A DNA stretch of 64,000 bases from CAYNST01 sp964434105 (GTDB lineage: Bacteria > Pseudomonadota > Gammaproteobacteria > Pseudomonadales > Cellvibrionaceae), in the NCBI GenBank assembly GCA_964434105.1, contig CAYSTJ010000008.1:31831-95830 (forward strand), in the 5' to 3' direction. The position numbers and the translations under genes were made by a program. This document shows positions 8,754 to 19,434 of this stretch, one piece after another; position 1 is the stretch's first letter, and every line of letters begins with the position of its first letter. The notes beneath the pieces were generated by a model. It was not told where the DNA came from. It saw nothing but the letters and a program-made list of their open reading frames with translations, and searched no databases.

Positions 8754-9309
8754 AGATCAGCCCCTTTGGCATTGGTCGTCCTCCTGCAGCCGGACATAGT
8801 CAAGCACGGGGTTTACGCGCATCGGCCCGGACCGGCCACTGTTGCGCCGGTTTTGTAAAAATTACGTTCAGAGCGGTAAAGTCCGCCGCCATAATGGCTG
8901 TCGCGGATGCCGCCATCCGACTGATCGGGCGTACCGATCAGCTCCATGGCAAGCAAAGCGCAGGCCAATTGTGCGATGGTGGCGTTCCGGTGGCATCCTG
9001 TCGACGGCCGAACCCGTGCCGCAACGCCGCCGTTTTCCCACTACCCCGTACATTAAGTTTAGCAACAAAGGCAACTTATAACCCGCGTTCCGTATAAAAA
9101 GGAAGCGCCGTCGTCAATGGTACCGATGTTGCTATCCAGAATGGCCCAGGTGCTTCCATCGTCGACTGCCAGAACCAGTGAATCCCTGCTTCGCCAGTTG
9201 AAGATTGCTTTAACATACTGTTAACCTGTTCGCAAAAATGAAGCCGCTGATGCGATCGCGCCTTGAGTGGGCTGGCGCACTCATCCTTTTCCTTCTTGGA
9301 GTAACACAC
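8754..9309. other. Intergenic region upstream of treY with two small stem-loops
   Basis: The 556 bases between the divergent diguanylate cyclase and treY contain no convincing gene. Two short perfect stem-loops stand side by side: CGGATG/CATCCG at 8904-8919, and CTGATCGG/CCGATCAG with a 5-base loop at 8921-8941. A ribosome site GGAG precedes the treY ATG. Promoters for the trehalose cluster must lie here, but I could not identify them with confidence. Confidence 0.45.
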
Positions 9310-11961
9310 ATGCTTGACCAGCCGGTCGCGAGTTACCGTCTCCAGCTCCACCCGGGCTTTGGATTTGAAGACGCCCAAAAACTGCTTCCTTATATTAAAT
9401 CGCTCGGAATCAGCCATATTTATACGTCACCGTACCTGCAGGCCGCCAAGGACAGCATGCACGGCTATGATGTCGTCAACCCCGGCCTGGTCAACCAGCA
9501 ACTCGGTGGCGAGTCTGCTCACGAGGCATTCTGTGAAGCAATCCAGGCGGCGGGAATGTCACACTTGATTGATATTGTGCCCAACCACATGGCCATCGCG
9601 GGCAAACAGAATCCCTGGTGGTGGGATGTATTGCAAAACGGCCAGGCCAGTCGTTTTGCCACCTATTTTGACGTGGACTGGGAAACCTCTGAAGAGCGCT
9701 GGCCGAACAAGGTCTTGTTGCCGGTATTGGGCGACCACTATGGTCGTATTCTGGAAGCGGGCGAACTGGAACTGCGTTACCTGCGTGGCGAGTTCGAGCT
9801 GCAGTATCACGAGCATGTATTTCCGATCGATCCATCCAGTCTGTCCGGCCTGCTGTCCCGGGCGGCGGCTGCGTGTGGTTCGGACACGCTCGCGTTTATG
9901 GCCGAGAGTTATGCGCGTGTACCGCGCCCGACCGTGATGGCGCAGAGTGACGTTGAGCAACGGCATCGCGATAAAAAAGTATTGTCGGAGCTGCTTGCAC
10001 GGCTTTGCAAGGAAGACGCCGCCTGCTGTGCGGCCATAGAAGAGCAGGTGCGGAGACTGAACCGTGACCCGGACGCGCTGGACCGGTTGATCGATCAGCA
10101 GAATTATCGTTTGGCATTATGGCGCACGGCCAGCAGGGATCTCGGTTATCGCCGGTTTTTCGATATTACGGATTTGGCTGGCGTCAGGGCTGAGCGACTG
10201 GAAGTGTTTCATGCCTCGCACGCGCTGCCCATTCGGTGGGTGCGAAAAGGCTGGGTGCAGGGTTTGCGGGTTGATCATCCGGACGGACTCCGGGATCCCA
10301 CCGAATATTTCAACCGGCTGCGTCGTGTGTGTCCGAACGCCTGGTTGCTGGGCGAAAAAATCCTTGAACCGGGCGAACGACTGCCGCACACCTGGCCTAT
10401 CGAGGGTACGACCGGCTACGACTTTCTGAACCTGGTCGGTGGTGTATTTGTCGATCCTGAAAACGTCGACAGCATGAGTAACATTTATCGGGAGTTTATC
10501 GGTGAAGACAGCCAGTACCAGGCGGTCGCCAGCAGCAGCAAGCGCGAGGTGCTGACGGAACTGCTGGTGAGCGAACTGAACCGGCTGACCAACCTGTTTG
10601 TCGATGTCTGTGAGCAGCATCGGCGACAGCGTGATTACACCAGTTATGAACTGCGTGAAGCGCTGCTGGAAACCGCAGCCTGCTTTCCCGTTTACCGGTC
10701 CTACACTTCGCCTGCGGTCCGAACGCTGTTGCCTCAGGATATCGAACATATTGACAGAGCCATAGACGACGCCCAATCGGCCCGCAGTGATCTGGATCCT
10801 GAGCTGTTTGAATTCCTGCGCAAGCTACTCAAGTTCAGGGTGCCGGGGTGTCGGGAAGGTGAGCTGGCCATGCGGTTTCAACAGCTGACCGGACCCGCCA
10901 TGGCAAAAGGCATTGAGGACACCGCCTTTTACCGCTATCACCGGCTGATCGCGCTCAATGAAGTGGGTGGCGATCCAGATCATTTCGGGATCACCCCGGA
11001 CGAATTCCATCAGGGCTGCCAGACGACGCAGGCGGAGTATCCGTACACCATGCTGGCTGGCACCACACATGATACCAAGCGCAGTGAAGATGTGCGCGCC
11101 CGGATCGCCGTGCTATCGGAAATGCCCGACGCCTGGCAGGCGGCCGTTTTTCGCTGGCGCGATCTGAACCGGCAGTTCCGCACTGATGACTGGCCCGACG
11201 CCAACACAGAATACCTGCTGTACCAGACGCTGGTGGGCGCCTGGCCAATCACGACCGAGCGCCTGTTGCAGTTTGCCGAAAAGGCATGCCGGGAATCCAA
11301 GACGCACACGAGCTGGACCAAACAAAACGCAGCCTACGAATCCGCTGTTCAGGCATTTATTGAAGGGATAATGCAACATCCGGCGTTTATTGACGACCTG
11401 CAGCATTTTGTCGAGCGACTCATTCACCCTGGACGCATCAACTCACTGGCCCAGACACTGGCGCGGTTAACAGCCCCTGGGGTGCCGGATGTTTATCAGG
11501 GTAACGAACTGTGGGATCTGAGCCTGGTCGATCCGGACAACCGGCGCCCGGTGGATTTTGTACAACGCCAGAAGCTTATGGAGCAAATGCTGTCGATGAC
11601 AGCGGCGGATATCAACGCCGGCATGGACCTTGGCTTGCCGAAAATGTGGACAATCAGACAGGCCCTGCAGCTCAGGCAACGGGTGCCAGAGTGCTTTGGC
11701 GCAGAGGGGCAGTATCAGCCGCTGCCGGTTGCCGGGGACAGATCCCGTCATGTGCTGGCGTATATGCGGGGGCAGCGGGTTGCTGTTTTGATACCGCGCT
11801 TGACCTGTAGCCTGGATGGAGACTGGCGCGACACCCGCGTCGAGCTTCCGGCAGGCCGGTGGCACAATCTTCTGGCCGGAACCGTCGTTGACGGGGGGCA
11901 GGTGTTTCCCGGACGACTGTTTCAGGATTTTCCCACGGCCTTGCTGATGAAAGAGGAATAA
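9310..11961 (+). CDS. treY: Maltooligosyltrehalose synthase (GH13)
   Basis: TreY converts the reducing-end alpha-1,4 bond of linear glucans to alpha-1,1, making maltooligosyltrehalose for TreZ. The ATG at 9310 (GGAG 8 bases upstream) begins the family's typical MLDQPVASYRLQLHPGFGF; the frame extends to 9238 but adds non-family residues. Predicted length is 883 residues. GH13 landmarks are DIVPNHMA, the nucleophile region GLRVDHPDGL (Asp near 320), the acid/base in LLGEKILEPGE (Glu near 348), and the late motifs GTTHDTKRSEDVRAR and PGVPDVYQGNELWDLSLVDPDNRRPVD. It is first in a tight operon; treZ begins 5 bases after its stop. Confidence 0.96.
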   Translation: MLDQPVASYRLQLHPGFGFEDAQKLLPYIKSLGISHIYTSPYLQAAKDSMHGYDVVNPGLVNQQLGGESAHEAFCEAIQAAGMSHLIDIVPNHMAIAGKQNPWWWDVLQNGQASRFATYFDVDWETSEERWPNKVLLPVLGDHYGRILEAGELELRYLRGEFELQYHEHVFPIDPSSLSGLLSRAAAACGSDTLAFMAESYARVPRPTVMAQSDVEQRHRDKKVLSELLARLCKEDAACCAAIEEQVRRLNRDPDALDRLIDQQNYRLALWRTASRDLGYRRFFDITDLAGVRAERLEVFHASHALPIRWVRKGWVQGLRVDHPDGLRDPTEYFNRLRRVCPNAWLLGEKILEPGERLPHTWPIEGTTGYDFLNLVGGVFVDPENVDSMSNIYREFIGEDSQYQAVASSSKREVLTELLVSELNRLTNLFVDVCEQHRRQRDYTSYELREALLETAACFPVYRSYTSPAVRTLLPQDIEHIDRAIDDAQSARSDLDPELFEFLRKLLKFRVPGCREGELAMRFQQLTGPAMAKGIEDTAFYRYHRLIALNEVGGDPDHFGITPDEFHQGCQTTQAEYPYTMLAGTTHDTKRSEDVRARIAVLSEMPDAWQAAVFRWRDLNRQFRTDDWPDANTEYLLYQTLVGAWPITTERLLQFAEKACRESKTHTSWTKQNAAYESAVQAFIEGIMQHPAFIDDLQHFVERLIHPGRINSLAQTLARLTAPGVPDVYQGNELWDLSLVDPDNRRPVDFVQRQKLMEQMLSMTAADINAGMDLGLPKMWTIRQALQLRQRVPECFGAEGQYQPLPVAGDRSRHVLAYMRGQRVAVLIPRLTCSLDGDWRDTRVELPAGRWHNLLAGTVVDGGQVFPGRLFQDFPTALLMKEE

Positions 11962-11966
11962 AACGA

Positions 11967-13715
11967 ATGACTGATCTGCGAGTATGGGCCCCCCTGGCGA
12001 AATCCGTAAACCTGCTGACAGGGCAGCAACGATACCCCATGCATGCCAGCGATCATGGCTGGTGGCAGCTATCCACCGACCGGGTTGGCCACGGCGATGA
12101 TTATCAATTTGTGGTTGACGATGGCGAACCGCTGCCGGACCCGCGTTCGGCCTGGCAGCCGGATGGTGTGCACGGTGCGTCGCGCTGGGTGGATCATTCA
12201 CGGTTTGCCTGGACCGATCGCCAGTGGCAGCCGACAGCCTGGCCCGACGCAATTGTTTACGAAATGCACGTTGGTACCTTCACCGACGCGGGGACTTTCG
12301 ATGCGGCGGTAGAACGACTGGATCACTTGGTGTCACTGGGAGTCACCCACGTGGAGGTGATGCCGGTGGCCGCATTTTCCGGCAGTCATGGCTGGGGCTA
12401 CGATGGCGTTGCCCTGTATGCACCGCATCAGCCCTACGGTGGGCCGGACGGCATGAAACGCTTTGTTGATGCCTGTCACCAGCGTGGTCTGGCGGTCATT
12501 ATGGATGTGGTTTACAACCATTTAGGGCCTTCCGGAAACTATCTCGGCCAGTTCGGCCCCTATTTTACGCAGAAATACTCGACGCCCTGGGGTGAGGCCG
12601 TCAACGTCGATGACGCAGACAGCGATGAGGTGCGACGTTTCTTTATCGACAACGCGCTGATGTGGCTGCGCGATTATCATTGTGACGGGCTCCGTCTCGA
12701 TGCCGTTCACGCCATAGTCGATGAATCGGCTATGCACCTGCTGGAGCAGATGGCCCTCGAAACAGAAACACTGTCGAACCAGCTCGGCCGTCCGCTGGTG
12801 TTAATTGCCGAAAGCAACCTCAATAACCCGCGTTTGGTGCAGCCGCGCGAACAACACGGTTATGGTTTGCACAGCCAGTGGAGCGACGATTTTCACCACG
12901 CCCTGCACACATTGGTCACCGGAGAAAGTGACGGTTATTACAGTGATTTCGGGTCACTGCAGGACCTGGTCAAGGTGTTGCGCGACGGTTTTGTTTATGA
13001 TGGCTGTTATTCGAATTACCGTCGTCGCACACACGGCAGACCGGGCAGTCATCTGCCACCCGCAACGTTCGTGGTGGCGATACAGAACCACGATCAGATT
13101 GGTAACCGCGCGGTTGGCGAACGCCTGCATCACCTGGCCGGAGACCAGAAAACCCGTATCGCAGCCGCGATCATGCTGATGGCACCCTACGTACCCATGC
13201 TGTTTCAGGGCGAGGAATGGGCGGCCGATTCGCCTTTCCAGTATTTTACCGATCATCAGGACCCGGTGCTGGGCGAGGCTGTCCGGAACGGTCGTCAGCA
13301 CGAGTTTGCAGCGTTTGGCTGGAAGCCGGCCGATGTGCCTGATCCGCAGGATCCCCTCACGTTTACCCGCTCAAAACTGGACTGGCGTGAACTGGACGAT
13401 CCCGCTCACCAGTCCATGCTGGGCTGGTACCGGGAACTCATCAGGCTACGGCGCTCAATACCGGAAATCACCGCAGGTCGATTGCAGGATTCCGTGGTGA
13501 CAGTGGACGAAAGCCGCCGGTGGCTGATCTATGGTCGCGGTCCGCTGACACTGGTCGCCAATTTTGCGGAACAGTCACAACCCATAGAATCCAGCCGCCT
13601 GACATCTGCGCGTCTCCACTTGACCTCGGCGCCCGGTGTTGAACAGAAGACGCAACAGCTCACCATGCCCCCCTGCAGCGTGGCTTTGTTGCTCGACCAG
13701 ACCTTCAAGCACTGA
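11967..13715 (+). CDS. treZ: Maltooligosyltrehalose trehalohydrolase (GH13)
   Basis: TreZ hydrolyses the alpha-1,4 bond next to the trehalose end of maltooligosyltrehalose, releasing trehalose. It has 582 residues: an N-terminal beta-sandwich (about 1-90), the GH13 barrel, and a short C-terminal beta domain. Catalytic residues are the Asp in DGLRLDAVHAI (near 243), the Glu in LIAESNLN (near 280) and the Asp in IQNHDQIGN (near 374). WAADSPFQYFTDH is the typical TreZ segment after the barrel motifs. AGAGGAAT precedes the ATG. It follows treY by 5 bases, so the two are surely co-transcribed and act in sequence on glycogen-derived glucans. Confidence 0.96.
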   Translation: MTDLRVWAPLAKSVNLLTGQQRYPMHASDHGWWQLSTDRVGHGDDYQFVVDDGEPLPDPRSAWQPDGVHGASRWVDHSRFAWTDRQWQPTAWPDAIVYEMHVGTFTDAGTFDAAVERLDHLVSLGVTHVEVMPVAAFSGSHGWGYDGVALYAPHQPYGGPDGMKRFVDACHQRGLAVIMDVVYNHLGPSGNYLGQFGPYFTQKYSTPWGEAVNVDDADSDEVRRFFIDNALMWLRDYHCDGLRLDAVHAIVDESAMHLLEQMALETETLSNQLGRPLVLIAESNLNNPRLVQPREQHGYGLHSQWSDDFHHALHTLVTGESDGYYSDFGSLQDLVKVLRDGFVYDGCYSNYRRRTHGRPGSHLPPATFVVAIQNHDQIGNRAVGERLHHLAGDQKTRIAAAIMLMAPYVPMLFQGEEWAADSPFQYFTDHQDPVLGEAVRNGRQHEFAAFGWKPADVPDPQDPLTFTRSKLDWRELDDPAHQSMLGWYRELIRLRRSIPEITAGRLQDSVVTVDESRRWLIYGRGPLTLVANFAEQSQPIESSRLTSARLHLTSAPGVEQKTQQLTMPPCSVALLLDQTFKH

Positions 13716-13763
13716 ACACGACGACTGTATGTAAATCACCGGTTAACCAGAGGAAAGAAGCGC

Positions 13764-15953
13764 ATGCCTAAAACTGCCACGGGAAAACCAAAGACTGCGA
13801 AGAAGAGCACAAGAGTAACAAAGCCATCTTTGACGACAGGGTCGGCAGAAGCGACAACGCCGATCAGTATCAGTCAGGCCGTGACAATGCCGCGTCTTAT
13901 GATCACCGATGTGAGGCCCTGCGTGGACGAAGGTGCTCTGCCTGCCAAAGGGGTGGTAAACCAGGCCGTGCGAGTGCAGGCGACAATCTTTACCGACGGG
14001 CATAACAAGCTGGATGCCAGAGTCCTGTGGAATCCAGCGGGCTCCGATGAATGGCACAGTTACAGGTTGCGCCTGCTGGGCAATGATCGCTGGGAAACTT
14101 TTATCACACCGACGGCGACCGGTTTTCACCGATTCAAAATCGAAGCATGGCTTGATCGCTGGCAGAACTTTCACCATGAACTTTTCCAGAAATTTCATGC
14201 GGGCGTACCGGTAGCGCTGGAGGTTGAAGAGGGGTACCGACTGCTCCAGGACATGCTTGCCTACGCTCTGAAGGAGGAAAAAAGTGGGAAAGAGCGTGGC
14301 AAAAAAGTCGCAGCGTCGGGAAAGAGCCTGCATGGAGAAACGCTGCAGGGAACGCCGCTGGTTTCGCATGGCAGCATGGCCTTTGTTGACGCCCGCAATG
14401 CTGTCGCCGAAGCGGTGGAGCATCTGGGCAGTGAATCATTACAACAGGATACCGCGGCGAAAGTGGAAATTCTTTTGCAACAATCACTGGCCGACGCCGT
14501 GGAAACCATAGAGCCCAAACAGTTTATTACGCAGACCGTCCAACAGTTTTTTATCGAGGTGGAACGCACAGCGGCCGGTTTTGCCAGCTGGTACGAACTG
14601 TTTCCACGGTCCATCACGGACTCTGCGCAGCGCCATGGTACCTTTGATGATGTCATCAAGCGGCTGCCGGCCATACGCGATATGGGATTCGATGTGCTGT
14701 ATTTTCCACCGATTCATCCCATCGGTAACAAGCATCGCAAGGGGCGTAACAACAGCGTAACGGCGCAACCGGGCGAACCCGGAAGTCCGTATGCCATCGG
14801 CAGTGAAGAGGGCGGCCATGATACGGTTTATTCCCGGCTGGGTGGAATCGATGCATTTCGTCGACTGTTGCAGGCCGCCCGCGAACACAATCTCGAAGTG
14901 GCCATCGATTTTGCCATTCAGTGCGCGCCGGATCACCCCTGGTTAAAGCAGCACCCCGGCTGGTTTAACTGGAGACCCGATGGCACCATCCGCTATGCAG
15001 AAAATCCGCCCAAAAAGTATCAGGATATCGTCAACGTCGATTTTTACGCGAGGGAAGCGCTGCCCGATATGTGGCTGGCATGGCGGGATATCGTCGAATA
15101 CTGGGCAAAGGAGGGGATACGCACTTTTCGTGTTGATAATCCACATACCAAACCGCTGCCATTCTGGCAGTGGCTGATTGGCGATATACGCAGCCGGTAT
15201 CCCGACGCGATTTTCCTCTCGGAAGCCTTTACGCGCCCCGCCATGATGTATCAGCTGGCAAAAATTGGATTCAATCAGAGTTACACCTATTTTATCTGGC
15301 GTAATACCAAGCGCGAGATGACAGCGTATTTGAAGGAGCTCAGTGATACAGACGTACGGGACTTTTACCGACCCAACTTTTTTGTGAATACCCCGGATAT
15401 TAATCCTTTTTATCTGCAAACGTCAGGACGACCCGGGTTTTTGGTGCGCGCGGCGCTGGCGGCGACGCTTTCCGGATTGTGGGGCGTCTACAGCGGGTTC
15501 GAACTGTGCGAGTCGGCTGCCTTGCCTGGCAAGGAGGAATATCTCGATTCCGAGAAGTATGAAATCAGACCGCGCGATCTCGCGGCACCGGGAAATATCA
15601 TTGCCGAAATCACGCGACTGAACGCCATCCGCAAGGCGCATCCGGCATTGCAAACCCATCATAATGTGACCTTCGGGGAGTGTTCCGCCGACAATGTTTT
15701 ATACTTCTATAAAAATACCCCTGATAACGACGATTTCATCCTGGTAGCAATCAACCTGGATCCGCACCAGAGTCACGAAGCAATGCTCGAATTGCCGTTC
15801 AATGAGCTGGGGCTGACCGATGGTGGAATCCTGTCTGTCACAGAACTGATGCGTAACCTGAGTATTGAATGGCATGGCCGGCGCCAACACTGGTTTTTTG
15901 ATATCAATGAAATACCATTTGCCATCTGGCATGTGCGCAACGGGAGGGTTTGA
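13764..15953 (+). CDS. glgE: Alpha-1,4-glucan:maltose-1-phosphate maltosyltransferase (GH13_3)
   Basis: GlgE transfers maltosyl units from maltose-1-phosphate to the non-reducing end of alpha-glucans. The product has 729 residues with a Lys/Thr-rich leader of about 35 residues, an N-terminal beta domain, an inserted helical domain and the GH13 barrel. Distinctive motifs are PPIHPIGNKHRKGRNN, FRVDNPHTKPLPFW (nucleophile near residue 457), FLSEAFTRP (acid/base near 486) and FVNTPDINP. GAGGAAAG lies just before the ATG at 13764. The gene following it encodes the trehalose synthase-maltokinase fusion that makes its substrate and overlaps or nearly abuts it. A glgB branching enzyme, the usual partner, is not in this window. 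Confidence 0.96.
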   Translation: MPKTATGKPKTAKKSTRVTKPSLTTGSAEATTPISISQAVTMPRLMITDVRPCVDEGALPAKGVVNQAVRVQATIFTDGHNKLDARVLWNPAGSDEWHSYRLRLLGNDRWETFITPTATGFHRFKIEAWLDRWQNFHHELFQKFHAGVPVALEVEEGYRLLQDMLAYALKEEKSGKERGKKVAASGKSLHGETLQGTPLVSHGSMAFVDARNAVAEAVEHLGSESLQQDTAAKVEILLQQSLADAVETIEPKQFITQTVQQFFIEVERTAAGFASWYELFPRSITDSAQRHGTFDDVIKRLPAIRDMGFDVLYFPPIHPIGNKHRKGRNNSVTAQPGEPGSPYAIGSEEGGHDTVYSRLGGIDAFRRLLQAAREHNLEVAIDFAIQCAPDHPWLKQHPGWFNWRPDGTIRYAENPPKKYQDIVNVDFYAREALPDMWLAWRDIVEYWAKEGIRTFRVDNPHTKPLPFWQWLIGDIRSRYPDAIFLSEAFTRPAMMYQLAKIGFNQSYTYFIWRNTKREMTAYLKELSDTDVRDFYRPNFFVNTPDINPFYLQTSGRPGFLVRAALAATLSGLWGVYSGFELCESAALPGKEEYLDSEKYEIRPRDLAAPGNIIAEITRLNAIRKAHPALQTHHNVTFGECSADNVLYFYKNTPDNDDFILVAINLDPHQSHEAMLELPFNELGLTDGGILSVTELMRNLSIEWHGRRQHWFFDINEIPFAIWHVRNGRV

Positions 15954-15958
15954 TCGTG

Positions 15959-18900
15959 ATGAATACGCAACCAGCAGAAAAGCACATCAGCGCGGCAGAC
16001 CATACATTACTCACCGATGAACCAACCTGGTACAAGGACGCTATCGTCTACCAGCTTCACGTAAAATCATTTTTTGATTCCAACAATGACGGGATCGGCG
16101 ATTTCCCGGGACTGATTGAAAAACTGGAGTATGTTGCCGGACTGGGCGTGAATACCGTCTGGCTGCTGCCCTTCTACCCCAGCCCGTTGCGTGATGACGG
16201 CTACGATATCGCCGACTATTACGGGGTACACCCTGATTACGGCTCCATCGAAGACGTTAAGCATTTTATCGACAAGGCGCATAGCCTGGGGCTGCGGGTA
16301 ATCACCGAATTGGTTATTAATCACACGTCCGATCAACACCCATGGTTTCAAAAGGCGAGATCGGCCCCGCCTGGCAGCCCCGAGCGGGATTATTATGTCT
16401 GGTCGGATGATGACCAGAAATATTCGGGAACACGTATTATTTTCCTGGATACTGAAAAATCCAACTGGTCCTGGGACGCTGAAGCCAAAGCCTACTACTG
16501 GCACCGTTTTTATTCCCACCAGCCTGATCTGAATTTCGATAACCCGGCAGTGCTTGATGCTGTACTGGATGTGATGTGTTACTGGCTGGACATGGGTGTG
16601 GATGGTCTGCGACTTGATGCCGTCCCGTATCTGGTCGAGAGGGAGGGCACCAACAATGAAAACCTGCCGGAGACACACGCCATTTTGAAGCGGATTCGGG
16701 CTGAAGTGGATGCAAAATATCCCGGTCGGCTGCTGCTGGCCGAAGCGAATCAATGGCCCGAAGATACGCAGGAATACTTCGGTGACGGCGACGAATGCCA
16801 TATGGCGTTTCATTTTCCGTTGATGCCCCGCATGTATATGGCGCTTGCCCAGGAGGACCGCTTTCCCATTACTGACATTCTGCGCCAGACGCCCGTTATT
16901 CCCGAGAATTGCCAGTGGGCGATCTTTCTGCGCAATCACGATGAACTGACGCTGGAGATGGTTACCGACAAAGAACGGGATTACCTCTGGGAGCAGTACG
17001 CGGCTGAAAGCCGGGCGCGCCTCAACCTGGGTATCCGGCGGCGGCTGGCGCCCCTGATGCAGCGCGACCGTCGCCGCATTGAACTGTTAACCTCATTGCT
17101 GTTCTCCATGCCGGGAACGCCCATCATTTATTACGGCGACGAAATCGGCATGGGTGACAATATTTATCTCGGCGATCGCGATGGGGTCCGTACGCCCATG
17201 CAGTGGTCTCCGGATCGCAACGGCGGCTTTTCCAAGGCAGATCCATCGAGGCTGATGCTACCGCCCATTATGGACCCGCTGTACGGTTATTATTCGGTGA
17301 ATGTCGAAGCACAAAGCCGCGATCCGCATTCATCGTTGAACTGGGCCCGGCTGCTGCTGGAAGTGCGCAAGCAATACCGTGCGTTTGGGCGCGGATTGTT
17401 CAAAATGCTTTACCCGAATAACCGGCGGGTGCTGGCCTATATCCGTGAGTACCAGCCGGCCGAGGACTCGGACCATCGGAAAGAGACGGTTTTGTGTGTG
17501 GCAAACATGTCGCGCACAGCGCAGGCGGTGGAGCTTGACCTGTCTGCGTATGCCGGCTGCGTGCCGCTGGAGATGACCGGGGGCAGTTCGTTTCCGCCCA
17601 TTGGCGAATTGACCTATCTGTTAACGCTGCCGCCCTACGGTTTCTTCTGGTTTCTGCTGGCCGGCGAAACACAGTACCCCGACTGGTATACGCCACCGCC
17701 TGCCACCATGCCCGAGTATGTCACCATCGTACTGCGCGACGGTCTGCGGGATGTTACCGACCCCTCGATCAAGCCCGTACTGGAGCGCGATGTACTGCCT
17801 GAATACCTCGGTAAACGTCGCTGGTTTGCCGGCAAGGGCGCGGCTCACCTGGGGCCGGTGCAGATAACACATGTGGCCCTGTTTCCGGCGCCGGAAGGTG
17901 ATGCTGTGAATCAGGAGTCGTCACATATCGGTCTCATGCAAATTGCCGTGGATGTATCGGGCGAAACCCAGCAATATCAGATTCCCATTACGCTATTCTA
18001 CGAAGACAGTGCGCCATCGGCCCTGGCGCACCAACTGGCGCTGACACGTATTCGGCGCAAGCGCCGTATCGGGGTGCTGACGGACGGTATCTGCAGTGAC
18101 TACCTTGCCCGGCGCTTTGTTGAATTACTGCAACAGGCGCAATCGGATCAGTGTCTGACGCTGAAGTCCATCGGCGGGGAGGATGTGGTGCTGGCAGGGG
18201 AGGCTGAGCCGTCATCGGCGGGTCCGGTATTCTGCGCCACTTCCGCGCTCGCCGACATGCAACTGGTTACCGGTGAACTGGAGATCCGAACCCTGTCGGT
18301 GGAGCAGTCCAATAGCTCGGTGATTATCGGGGAGCGCGCCGTACTGAAAGTACTGCGGCGCGTCTTCAGTGGTCGCCATCCCGAGATCGACATGAGCGGC
18401 GCCCTTACCCGTGGCGGGTTCGCCAATACGGCGCCGCTGCTGGGGTATGTCTATCGCGATCACCCAACGGGTGAGCCAACCGCATTGGCGATTCTGCAGG
18501 GATATATACCTAATCAGGGGAACGGCTGGGAGTGGATAATGGACCAGCTGGACCGGGTAAGAAAAGAAGCAACGGCGCTGATGTCTTCGGATGTCGGTGA
18601 CGATGATGTGGTGGACGTGATTCGGCGGCAGGAAGCGTTTACTTATGAAGAATGCGATCGTTTTGCCTACGCCGTTGGTCGCCGGCTGGCCGAGATGCAT
18701 ATCATTCTGGCGCGGGACTCGGAAGACAGTGCGTTTCAGCCGGTGATTGCCGACGCCGCCGAACTGGCGCACTGGGTGACCGCAATTCAGGGGCAGGTGG
18801 ATCAGGCGATGCAGCATCTGCAGCAGTATGCATCCCACACCGGCAACGCCGAAGAACAGACAATCGCCCGGGCAATAATCGAATGCCATACGGCGATACG

Positions 18901-19417
18901 TGAGAAGGTAGCAGAACTTGCACGACAGGGTCAGGGCTCGCTGATCTTCAGAATTCATGGTGACCTGCATCTGGGACAAATTCTGGTCGCCCAGGACGAT
19001 GCGTATTTTATAGATTTCGAGGGCGAACCGGCCAAATCCGTGGTTGAACGCTCCGGCAAGGCCAGTCCACTGCGCGACGTTGCCGGTATGCTGCGATCAT
19101 TTCACTACGCGGTGGAAACAGCAGCCAATCATGCACGGGTAGTGGAGCTGGAGCAGGCAGATGCGGCGCACGTGCGATTCCTGGAAGAGTTTCATCGCCG
19201 CTCCACCGAGACCATGCTGCGGGCCTATCGGGAGCACGCTTGCGAAATACCGCACCAATGGCAGAGCGATCGCGCCGAAGCCGCATTGATCGATTTGTTT
19301 ACGCTGGAAAAAGCGGCCTACGAAGTAGTCTATGAAGCAACCAACCGGCCCGACTGGGTACCGATTCCTTTGCGTGGTCTTGCCAGCGTATTGCAGCGCA
19401 TCGGGATTGGCGTCTGA
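15959..19417 (+). CDS. treS: Trehalose synthase fused to maltokinase
   Basis: This is one long protein of 1152 residues. The N-terminal part (about 20-560) is trehalose synthase, which interconverts trehalose and maltose: NNDGIGDFPGLIEKLEYVAGLG, GVDGLRLDAVPYL, LLLAEANQWPED, FLRNHDELTLEM and YYGDEIGMGDN. The C-terminal part (about 590-1150) is a maltokinase with the aminoglycoside-phosphotransferase-like core FRIHGDLHLGQILV and YFIDFEGEP, making maltose-1-phosphate for GlgE. Such TreS-Mak (TreS/Pep2) fusions are known. The start is uncertain: ATG 15959, GTG 15956 or TTG 15950 all follow GGGAGGG, and the last would overlap the glgE stop. Co-translation with glgE is likely. Confidence 0.95.
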   Translation: MNTQPAEKHISAADHTLLTDEPTWYKDAIVYQLHVKSFFDSNNDGIGDFPGLIEKLEYVAGLGVNTVWLLPFYPSPLRDDGYDIADYYGVHPDYGSIEDVKHFIDKAHSLGLRVITELVINHTSDQHPWFQKARSAPPGSPERDYYVWSDDDQKYSGTRIIFLDTEKSNWSWDAEAKAYYWHRFYSHQPDLNFDNPAVLDAVLDVMCYWLDMGVDGLRLDAVPYLVEREGTNNENLPETHAILKRIRAEVDAKYPGRLLLAEANQWPEDTQEYFGDGDECHMAFHFPLMPRMYMALAQEDRFPITDILRQTPVIPENCQWAIFLRNHDELTLEMVTDKERDYLWEQYAAESRARLNLGIRRRLAPLMQRDRRRIELLTSLLFSMPGTPIIYYGDEIGMGDNIYLGDRDGVRTPMQWSPDRNGGFSKADPSRLMLPPIMDPLYGYYSVNVEAQSRDPHSSLNWARLLLEVRKQYRAFGRGLFKMLYPNNRRVLAYIREYQPAEDSDHRKETVLCVANMSRTAQAVELDLSAYAGCVPLEMTGGSSFPPIGELTYLLTLPPYGFFWFLLAGETQYPDWYTPPPATMPEYVTIVLRDGLRDVTDPSIKPVLERDVLPEYLGKRRWFAGKGAAHLGPVQITHVALFPAPEGDAVNQESSHIGLMQIAVDVSGETQQYQIPITLFYEDSAPSALAHQLALTRIRRKRRIGVLTDGICSDYLARRFVELLQQAQSDQCLTLKSIGGEDVVLAGEAEPSSAGPVFCATSALADMQLVTGELEIRTLSVEQSNSSVIIGERAVLKVLRRVFSGRHPEIDMSGALTRGGFANTAPLLGYVYRDHPTGEPTALAILQGYIPNQGNGWEWIMDQLDRVRKEATALMSSDVGDDDVVDVIRRQEAFTYEECDRFAYAVGRRLAEMHIILARDSEDSAFQPVIADAAELAHWVTAIQGQVDQAMQHLQQYASHTGNAEEQTIARAIIECHTAIREKVAELARQGQGSLIFRIHGDLHLGQILVAQDDAYFIDFEGEPAKSVVERSGKASPLRDVAGMLRSFHYAVETAANHARVVELEQADAAHVRFLEEFHRRSTETMLRAYREHACEIPHQWQSDRAEAALIDLFTLEKAAYEVVYEATNRPDWVPIPLRGLASVLQRIGIGV

Positions 19418-19434
19418 GTCGCGGGGTGGCGACG

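Noticed and set aside
9076..9417. Minus-strand frame upstream of and overlapping treY
   Set aside because: It overlaps the true treY start and has no family features. A neighbouring frame reads LVLAVDDGSTWAILDSN, which hints at a protein remnant, but it is too short to support.
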